A stretch of 64,000 nt of DNA from Chrysemys picta bellii (Eukaryota > Chordata > Testudines > Emydidae), in NCBI RefSeq assembly GCF_011386835.1, contig NC_088791.1:11408998-11472997 (forward strand), written 5' to 3'. The notes beneath the pieces were generated by a model. That model ran no database searches and was not told the origin of the DNA. It saw only the letters and a program-made list of their open reading frames with translations. This document shows, piece by piece, positions 56,500-64,000 of this stretch (position 1 is its first letter; each line of letters starts with the position of its first letter). A program made the position numbers and the translations under genes.

Positions 56500-57960
56500 G
56501 TGTCCCCAGTATCCACTCCTAGGGTTTAGATTGGGTTCAGCCTCTTGTCAATTGACCTTTTGAGTCTGATGTCATGTATTTAAAAAAAAAAAAAGCCAAA
56601 AAACCCCAATGGCTTTCATGTTGGACAAGAGACTGGATACTAGAGAACTTTGGTTCTGTCTAGATGGAAATTTAAAGTAGCTAAGAACCAGTGAGTCTGG
56701 GGGATTCCAGAACTTTCACTGGGCAACTAGACATCTATTGCTGTAGATAGAAAGCAGTGTCTCTGAAGATCTGTAGAATCCAGGCTTCTCTTGTCTTTTG
56801 CCTTGCAAATCAAATGAACACATTAACAGTGTTTGCTTTTTGGGTGGGGCATCTTCTGCATGAAATGACATGGGGAACAGAACTGCAATCCCACCTTTTT
56901 TGTTCTTTACTTTGCTTTGTCCTGGGATCTTTCTTGGCTTGTGTTGTATTGAGCAACCTGTGAGGGGACTAGCTGGGCTAGAATAGGTTTAGAGTTTAGA
57001 CTATACTATTACAATCTACTGCCATGCTCCCTTCCTTCCCCAGATCCTAGCCCCAATATATTCTTGCTTAATCAAATTCTGCTGTTGTATTGAAACTGTG
57101 CAGCATGAATAACTGCTAACCTCAGACTGTTCAGGCAGGTTAATTAAAGAAATTGTTGGGTGGGATTTTCAAGTCCCAAAATGAGAGTTAGTGGGACTTG
57201 TGTTCCTAATTACTTGGTCACTTTTGAATATTCCACCCACTGGTCACATGAAAATGACCAATTTAACCAAAATAGAGTAAAATCATCTTGGTGAAGTTAA
57301 CATACCAGTGTGTCTTTCTGCAAAACTTGTAAATTTTTTGCTGAGGTTTTCCTGTTGATTTGTAGCATCACTCCTATTGCTATATGAAAGGAAACTGACT
57401 CTCTACAGAGGAGAAACTGTAAAACTGTCAGTACACAAAGTGTTGCCAAATGCAGATAATAAACAATAGATAAACAGAACGGTGGGAATACTTGCAGAGT
57501 AAGGTGCTACTCTTTATAAGTAGAAAGGTGTCAGGATCAAAGCTGAAGAGTTTCCAGGATGAGGCCCTTAGTTTGGAAAGTGTCATATAACTTTACGGCA
57601 CTGTATGTAATATTGGTGGCTGTCAAAAAATAACTGTGCCAACAACATCAAAAGTGGGCAGTATTTCTCCCTCCTCCCCCACTTTAAATTCTGTTATGAA
57701 ATTGTTCTTTTTGTAAGTCAGCCAAGTTAGTCACAAGAGTACAAGGGTAATAATAGAAAGTACGGGAGTTTTTGTTGCTTTTATTCACAGTCCTTCGTAT
57801 CCTTCTGTTGAGCATAGTTTTCTGAAGGCTACTGTTTTTCTCTTTTGGAGTGCTTTTTCTTTCCTTTTTAAAAAATTCCTTTATTGAAATGTGTTTATCC
57901 AGGAATACAATTTTTTTCAAGTATTTTGAGACTATTTTTGGTACTTGATCTCTTTGCCTT
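56500..57960. other. Unassigned sequence
   Basis: 57155-57235 carries an old palindromic repeat (ggattttcaag, agttagtgggact). No gene recognised. Confidence 0.35.
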
Positions 57961-57966
57961 TCATAT

Positions 57967-58271
57967 CAGGGGTCGGCAACCTTTCAGAAGTGTTGTGCCG
58001 AGTCTTCATTTATTCACTGATTTAAGGTTTCGCGTGCCAGTCATACATTTTAACGTTTTAGAAGGTCTCTTTCTAGAAGTCTATAATATAGAACTAAACT
58101 ATTGTTGTATGTAAAGTAAATAAGATTTTTAAAATGTTTAAGAAACTTCATTTGAAATTAAATTAAAATGCAGAACCCCCAGACTGGTGGCCAGGACCCG
58201 GCAGTGTGAGTGCCACTGAAAATCAGCTCGCGTGCCAGCTTTGGCACACATGCCATCGGTTGCCTACCCCG
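57967..58271. mobile_element. hAT MITE, CAGGGGTCGGCAACC family
   Basis: Left end CAGGGGTCGGCAACC, right end GGTTGCCTACCCCG, an inverted pair. The flanking 8-mers do not match well (tttcatat and atatataa), so the duplication has decayed or the ends are slightly off. The interior is AT-rich and noncoding. Confidence 0.78.
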
Positions 58272-58990
58272 ATATATAATCTAAGCCAGATACCTCTCGC
58301 AACAGGCAAACCCAGTTGCATTCAAGAAGACTGGTTTGTGCAGCTACTCAGCAGCAAGTTATGCTCCAGATCTCTTATCACAGTAGAACCAGTGTGGTTT
58401 TGTTAGGTTGATGGCAGGACATGAACCTTTTTTCAGGGAGTGTGCATCTTCTGTTTGCTTTAGCTGTGTAAGGAGTGTCTCTTGAGTGGGGCAATGCAAC
58501 TCCAGGGAGCTACTGGCCATCTGGCTATTCTTCTCCTGTGTAGGGGCCATGCACCAGCCATGGGAGCTGGATGGGAAGAGGAGTGGCTGTGCTGGATTCC
58601 TTTCTTGCTCATGTAGATCTCTTCAGCACAGAACTTGGTTACTCTGGATTTATGCTGGGTATCTCATTTTGTCAAGTGAAGGCAAGGAAATGTGTTTATG
58701 GTAGTAACCTCTTTTCCTCCCCCGCACTTCCATTTTTAAAAATATTGTTGTATATTTTGTGATATTGGACAAAGATAGAGTACCAACTGAACCGACTCAG
58801 CTTTGCTGCTTATAAACTGATGATCAGACTGCAATGACGTTCTCTGTTCTAGTAGATAGTTTTCAATGGCACATTGGTGGAGACCTCACACCAACTTGCT
58901 TAGTAATTTCTGTTAAAGAAAATTTGTGCAATTGTGAGTCAAATTCAGCTCTGGGAGGAAGCTGTCCAGTCCCAGCCGTAGGAATTATTA
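58272..58990. other. Unassigned sequence
   Basis: No gene recognised. Confidence 0.35.
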
Positions 58991-58994
58991 TACC

Positions 58995-59330
58995 TTCAGG
59001 CAGATATCAAGGGACATGATGGAAAGGGGCCATGACCAGGACGCACTGCAGTGCAGGGTTAAAATGAAGGAGCTGTGGAATGCCTAAGGCAAAGCCCGTG
59101 AGGCAAACTGCTGCTCCGGTGCTGCCCCCACGACCTGCTGTTTCTACAAAGAGCTGAACGTGATACTTGGGGGCGACCTCACCTCCACTCCGAGTACCAC
59201 CATGGACACTTCAGAGCCCAGTTCAACAAGGCAGGAGGAGTAGCAAAGCGGGAGAGAGGGTGCTGAGGTGGAGGAAGACACCCCGGAATCCCTAGATGCA
59301 TGCAGCCAGGAGCTGCTCTCAAGCTAGGAG
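58995..59330 (+). pseudogene. Myb/SANT-like DNA-binding gene of Harbinger copy 2
   Basis: The frame reads FRQISRDMMERGHDQDALQC, then VKMKELWNA, a stop near 59085, KAREANCC, CFYKELNVILGGDL and TSTPSTTMDTSEPSS. This matches the C-terminal half of a trihelix Myb/SANT-like domain plus linker, as encoded by Harbinger elements next to the transposase. After RQEE a frameshift leads to EVEEDTPESLDACSQELL. The N-terminal half is missing. Role: binding of element ends and nuclear import of the transposase, known for the family. Confidence 0.78.
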
Positions 59331-59362
59331 CGCCAGTGGCCCCTTAAGTGGCCAAAAGCACA

Positions 59363-60322
59363 CTACACAGTCATTCTGCACCGGCTCAGCCTGTTGTTGA
59401 ACCACTCCTTGCTGCTGTCAAGGCTCCCTGTGTAGGGTTTCATGAGCCACGGCATTAAAGGGTAAGTGGGGTCTCCAAGGATCACAATGGGCATTTCGAC
59501 TTCACCTGTGGTGATCTTCTGGTCTGGGAAAAAAGTCCCGGCCTGCATCTTCCTAAACAGGCCAGTGTTCCGAAAGATGCGTGCGTCATGCACCTTTCCG
59601 GGACAGCCTGCATTAATGTCAATGAAACGCCCACGGTGATCCACAAGTGCCTGGAGAATCATAGAGAAATACCCCTTCTGATTAACGTACTCGGAGGCTA
59701 GGTGAGCTGGTGCCAGAATTGGAATATGTGTCCCATCTATCGCCCCTCTGCAGTTAGGGAAACCCATTTGTGCAAAGCCAGCCACAATGTCATGCATGTT
59801 ACCCAGAGTCACGGTTCTTCTGAGCAGAATGCAATTAATGGCCCTGCAAACTTGCATCAACACGATTCCAGCGGTAGACTTTCCCACTCCAAACTGGTTA
59901 GCAACCGATTGGTAGCTCTCTGGAGTTGCCAGTTTCCAGATTGCAATAGCCACCCGATTCTCCACCGTCAGGGCAGTTCTAAATCTCGTGTCCTTGCGCC
60001 GCAGGGTGGGGACGAGCTTATCACACAGTCCCATGAAATTGGCTTTTCTCATCTGAAAGTTCTGCAGCCGCTGCTCATCATCCCAGACTTGCATGACGAT
60101 GTGATCCCACCACTCAATGCTTGTTTCCCGAGCCCAAAAGCAGCATTCCACGGTGGTGAGCATGTCCGTGAATGCCACAAGCAATCTCGTGTCGATATCG
60201 TTACTCAAGTTGATATCGTCGGAATCCTCACTGTCAGTTTGGATCTTAAGGAGTAACTCGACTGCCAAATGTGACGTGCTGGCGAGACTTGTCAGCATAT
60301 TCCTCAGCAGTCCAGGCTCCAT
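59363..60322 (-). pseudogene. PIF/Harbinger transposase, stopped at the third catalytic residue
   Basis: Starting at the Met of MEPGLLRNMLTS (60322; an upstream in-frame ATG at 60613 lies in the noncoding end), the frame runs 319 residues. It shows a helix-turn-helix region (ESYQSVANQFGVGKSTAG, about 134-152), first Asp in AIDGTHIPI (about 196), DARIF (about 246), and second Asp in ILGDPTYPLMPW (about 284). It ends RCRMTV and then TAG. The codons after the stop give CAFGHLRG, the sequence that follows the catalytic Glu in this family, so the stop occupies the Glu codon. A second stop follows eight codons on. Otherwise the gene is intact, which points to recent loss. Confidence 0.9.
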
Positions 60323-60745
60323 TCCCACAGTCCGAAAGGGAAGACAGAGCGCACAGTACAAAAAACGTTGAAAGATGGCGCCAAATGTGGACGGAAGCAG
60401 AGGGATTGCTGGGATGCGAACCGATGCATCACAGGGCGTTGGGACGGGACCCAGAATGCCCCGCCCCCTTCCCACAAGCCACAATGCCAGAATGGGAAGA
60501 GGGGCTCTGTGGGATAGCTGCCCATAATGCACCGCTCCCAATGTCTCTGCAAGTGCTGCAGATGTGGCCACACCAGTGTGCTTGCAGCTGTCAGTGTGGC
60601 CAGACTGCAGCACTTTCCCTTCTGCGCTCTCTGAAGGCTGATTTAACTTTAAAGCACTCTACATCTGAAGTGTAGCCATGCCCTTAGTTAAATCTGTAAC
60701 TATCTTTTCTTGCCTGTGAATGGAATTTGCAAGACTGATGACTTA

Positions 60746-61462
60746 TGTGACGGGGCAAGGCCAGATGGCTACAGTAAAGTAGTGAGGAACAGGTATGTTA
60801 GCCCCAGGCTAAACAAATCCCTGGTACCATGGCAACCAAATGGCAGTTGCTCCAGGTTAATCAAGACACCTGGGGCCAATTAAGATCCTTCTAGAAGGCA
60901 GTGGAGATAGCTAGGTTGATTGGGACACCTGAAGCCAATCAAGGGCTGGCTTGAACTAGTTAAAAGCCTCCCAGTTAGTCAGTGAGGCGCGGGTGTCAGG
61001 AGCTATGGGAGGGGGCTGCGCTATTGGAGGAACGAAGCAGTACAAATCCGTATCAGGTGCAAGGAAGGAGGCCCTGAGGTAACGGTGAAGGAGATATTGA
61101 GTGGGGGCTGCTGTGGGGAAGTGGCCCAGGGAATTGTACATGTCCTATTTGCAAAAAGTCAGCTACCATAGCTGCTAATTTTAGGGTCCCTGGGCTGGAG
61201 CCCAGAGTAGAGGACGGGCCCGGACTCCCCCCTCCCCTCCCTGATTAATCACTGAGACTGGGAGACAACAGAGACTGTACGAGAGAGGGTAGCTTCTCCT
61301 CACCTCCCTTGTTGGCTTATGATGAAATTGGCTCAGTAAGCTGTGACCCTTGCCTCTACAGAGAGAGAAGGGCTACGTGGAGGGTCACAGTGAGCTTCTG
61401 AGGCTAGCAAAATCCGCCAAGAAACGCAGGACCCACGGAGTCAAGGACAGCGCTTTGTCACA
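60746..61462. mobile_element. Solo LTR with 4-bp duplication
   Basis: The block begins TGTGAC and ends GTCACA, a perfect 6-bp inverted terminal pair. It is flanked by ctta at 60742-60745 and 61463-61466. At 717 bp it has no coding region. It sits between Harbinger copy 2 and DIRS copy 2. Confidence 0.75.
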
Positions 61463-61489
61463 CTTAGTTATGCTTAAAAAGGGGCCTCT

Positions 61490-62515
61490 TTAGTGCTGCT
61501 GTATCAGGCACATGATTACTCTGCTGCAGTACTGGAACCCGTGGGGTGTACCCGTTAAGCCAGTCCCATACTCCCACTGTTCCTCCCGGACAAGCTGCCC
61601 CCGGCACAGCTGACACCCGAGTCAGAGCACGGTGCTGAATCCGACACAGGGGTGACACCGCGGGCCCCGATGCCCAAGGAGTCGTCCCCAGATGAGCAAG
61701 GGGAAGCTGCCCCTTCCCTGCTGTGCAGTCATCCTTGTCCTCTCCGGATGAAGCAGTTTTGGGCCCCTCGCAAACAAGCAGCCCCCACCCAACGACTTCA
61801 AGGAGCACCAGGCCCTGCTCAAAAGGGTGGCTGCCAACCCAAACTTGGAAGTAGAGGAGCTAGCGGAGGAGTCCAATGACCTCCTCCACTCAGGGGTCCT
61901 TAAAATTGCCAAGTCTGTGTGGCAAACCCCCCTCTTCCATTCCGCCTACCTCCAAGAAGGTGGAAAAGATGTACTATGTCCCCACAAAAGGGTTTGAGTA
62001 CCTGTCCACCCACCGTCCTGCTGGATCCGTGGTCGTGTTCACTGTCAACGAAAGGGTCAGGTAGGCACAGGTGAGTGGCACACCAAAAAATAAAGACCAA
62101 GATGCTGGACTTGTTTGGCAGGAAAATTTATTCAACAGCCAGCCTGCAATTTCTGGTGTCTAACTATCAGGCACTTCTAGGCAGATACAACTTCAACCTG
62201 TGGGATTCCATCAGCAAGTTCCAGGAGGGCCTCCCACAGGACTGGGCCCAGGAGTTTGCTGCCTTGGTGAACGAGGGCAAAGCGGTGGCGAGAGGCATCC
62301 TCCAGATGGCCTGGGATACTACGGACTCAGCAGCCAGGGTAGTCGCCTTCACGGTGTTCATAAGGTACAGCTCCTGGTTATGGTCCTTTAGGCTGTCCCA
62401 GGAGATGCAGACTACACTTCAGGACCTTCCGTTTGAGCGAGCTGGGTTCTTTTCAGAGCAGTTTCATACAGGCCAGGACAATTACTTGCCTGTCTTTTTC
62501 CCCAAAGCTGCATAA
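61490..62515 (+). pseudogene. DIRS gag (LAP2-alpha-like)
   Basis: The N-terminal part reads QYWNPWGVYPLSQ near 61530, SSPDE near 61685-61750, and in a shifted frame DDFKEHQALLKRVAANPNLE. Then come VEKMYYVPTKGFEYLSTHRP at 61955-62010 and, in the frame 62075-62515, SLQFLVSNYQALLGRYNFNL, EFAALVNEGKAVARGIL, DTTDSAARVVAFTVF and LQDLPFERAGFFSE. The order matches DIRS gag and the related host LAP2-alpha C-terminal domain. At least two frame changes. A gag forms the particle in which the RNA is copied. Confidence 0.8.
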
Positions 62516-62519
62516 GTCA

Positions 62520-62980
62520 GAAGAGGAGCATAGATTGCATTCCCTAAACGTCAGGAGGACGCTAGCCTTCTACGTTGAAAGGACCAAGCCATTCCTCAAG
62601 TCGACACAGTTATTCGTCACGGTGGCTGACGGGATGAAAGGTCATCCAGTGTCCGCTCAACGAATTTCTTCTTGGATCACTGCCTGCATTTGCTGCTGTT
62701 ACGATCAGGCACAGGTGCCACCTCCAGCAACCGTAACCACCCATTCAACCAGGGCGTAAGCCTCCTTGGCAGCTTTCCTGGCTCAAGTGCCTATCCTGGA
62801 CATCTGTAGGGCAGCCACCTGGTTGTCCGTCCACACGTTCGTGTCCCATTACGCACTTACTCACCAGGCCTGGGACGATGCTGGCTTTGGTAAGGCAGTA
62901 CTGCAAGCTGCTAGACTGAATTCTGAGCCTACCTCCGAGGATACTGCTTGTGAGTCACCTAGAATGGTATCGACCTGAGC
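62520..62980 (+). pseudogene. DIRS tyrosine recombinase, C-terminal catalytic part
   Basis: The frame ending at 62759 reads EEEHRLHSLNVRRTLAFYVE, KSTQLFVTVADG, SAQRISSWI and VTTHSTRA with the His-x-x-Arg pair. After a stop the next frame continues AAFLAQVPILDICRAATWLS and VHTFVSHYALTHQ. The usual recombinase start and the segment with its first Arg are missing, removed along with the reverse transcriptase. Confidence 0.82.
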
Positions 62981-62992
62981 AAGCGCTCGAAG

Positions 62993-63302
62993 AAAAAACG
63001 GTTACCCACCTTTTCGTAATTGTTGTTCTTCAAGATATGTTGCTCATGTCTATTCCATTACCCGCCCTCCTACCCCTCTGTCGGAATTGCCAGCAAGAAG
63101 GAACTGAGAGGGCGTAGGATCGGCAGCGCCTAATATACCAACGCATGAGTGCAGCACTCAAGGGGGCGCTACAGCCGACCCTATGGATACTGCTAAGGCA
63201 AAAATCTCCAACGACTGGGCACGCACACACCTAGAATGAACTAGACAAGAGCAACACATTTCGAAGAACAATAGTTACGAAAAGGTAGGTAACTGTTTTT
63301 TA
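62993..63302. repeat. DIRS inverted terminal/internal complementary repeats
   Basis: aaacggttacccaccttttc at 62996 and its complement aaaaggtaggtaactgtttt near 63279 start two ~68-bp arms (62993-63060 and 63233-63302) that match at roughly 85 percent. DIRS elements carry such inverted and internal complementary repeats for making a circular intermediate. The 170-bp spacer has no gene. Confidence 0.82.
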
Positions 63303-63490
63303 TGCCTCTTGTGTACCATTTTATTTTGGATAATAGATTGGTTCTCCTACAGTGTAAACTATATGCACAACTGAGGGATTTGTCGTAGGCCTTGTGTAGT
63401 GATACACATAGGCCAGTGGTGAAGAGGTACAGAACGTAGCACCTTTCAGTTCACTGGCCTCCACTTAAAATCTTATAAGTGAGTTTCTTA

Positions 63491-64000
63491 GGGCTGGTCT
63501 ACACTACACAGGTTAACATAATGAAGCTTATGTTGACCTAATTATGTCAGTGTCTACACTACAGCCTTTCTGCCACCGATGTAAGTGCCATGCTACACCA
63601 ACATAATAACTCCACCTCCACGAGCGGCGTAAGTCTAGTTAGGGTGTGCAGTGCCTTTGTAGAGGTGGCTTTGGAGCCCGATCCCAGCTGGTAGCCGGGC
63701 GAGAAGCCTGACGGGCACCCTGCCCATTCCCTGCCCAGAGTCGGGCAGCCATGTCAATTTCACAGCTCCCTGAGCAATGAAATTGACAAGGCTGCCGGGG
63801 TCCCTATGGGTGGGAGGGGAGCTGAGAAGCCTCGGGTGCGGAATGCGGGAAAGGCGAGAAGCCTCTGGCAGCTTCCTCCCCGCTCCTGGCGTGTAATGGG
63901 TATCAGAGGGGTGGGACAGCCAGGCTCCTAGCAGGGAGTTGCCAGTGGAGCTGAGAGACGGGTCTCTCAGCTCCCCATGCTGCCCCTCTTAGGTCAGTGG
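63491..64000. mobile_element. Harbinger-type MITE, left end, runs off the window
   Basis: gggctggtctacacta begins right after tta (63488-63490), as in the MITE at 6109. Further ctacact motifs follow at about 63550. A right end is not seen before 64000, so the element either continues outside the window or is truncated. Confidence 0.6.

Larger units (their letters stand above)
58990..60683. mobile_element. Two-gene Harbinger transposon (copy 2), left end missing
   Basis: A plus-strand Myb/SANT-like remnant and a minus-strand transposase converge, the usual gene pair of PIF/Harbinger elements. The right end (tgtagccatgccc, 60671-60683) is followed by tta. The matching left terminal repeat is not found before 58990, so the left end is lost. 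Confidence 0.85.
61480..63305 (+). mobile_element. DIRS retrotransposon remnant (copy 2)
   Basis: Gag (about 61490-62515) is followed immediately by the tyrosine recombinase (about 62520-62980), then by inverted terminal repeats at 62993-63060 and 63233-63302. The reverse transcriptase and RNase H region between gag and recombinase is absent, as in copy 1. Confidence 0.85.

Overview
The window is vertebrate nuclear DNA, most likely from a turtle (a crocodilian is the main alternative). The support is the repeat content: CR1 LINE 3' ends in several copies, tRNA-headed SINEs of the kind seen in cryptodiran turtles, a Penelope-like element whose short tail recurs many times, DIRS elements with a gag like that annotated as LAP2-alpha-like in turtles, two-gene Harbinger elements and many short hAT and mariner-like elements. 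I find no bacterial or organellar features and no host protein-coding exon that I can name. It looks like intronic or intergenic sequence containing one CpG-rich promoter candidate.

Layout. 1-2.6 kb: remnant of a two-gene Harbinger transposon carrying a hAT MITE. 2.7-3.8 kb: minus-strand solo LTR. 4.0-7.9 kb: short hAT elements, a Harbinger MITE and several Penelope tails, including one palindrome nested inside another. 8.5-10.1 kb: a hAT element holding a solo LTR that itself holds a Penelope insertion. 11.5-14.1 kb: long minus-strand CR1 lacking its RT catalytic box. 15.9-18.0 kb: hAT derivative with very long terminal inverted repeats. 18.0-24.6 kb: GC-rich interval with a candidate first exon, a G-rich minisatellite, a CpG island with CCAAT boxes and a C-rich minisatellite that decays with distance. 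24.6-32.6 kb: mostly old single-copy-looking sequence. 32.65-35.82 kb: end-to-end hAT transposon with a perfect 8-bp target duplication but a dead transposase. 36-47 kb: old CR1/L2 pieces, mariner-like MITEs, SINEs, a Penelope copy with a GIY-YIG endonuclease remnant, and an L2/CR1-clade LINE with an open reverse transcriptase. 48.5-51.9 kb: DIRS remnant split by CR1. 52.0-52.5 kb: hAT element. 52.5-58.9 kb: mostly unrecognised. 59.0-60.7 kb: second Harbinger element with an almost complete transposase. 60.75-61.46 kb: solo LTR. 61.5-63.3 kb: second DIRS copy. 63.5 kb to the end: start of another Harbinger-type MITE.

The mobile elements work only as families. Autonomous copies (hAT, Harbinger, Penelope, DIRS, CR1) are all broken here, and the MITEs and SINEs would have depended on proteins supplied in trans. 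The most informative signals are the repeated 12-bp target duplications around head-to-head Penelope insertions, a hammerhead-ribozyme-like core in the Penelope tail, a Harbinger transposase stopped exactly at its third catalytic residue, and two DIRS copies in which gag runs straight into the tyrosine recombinase.
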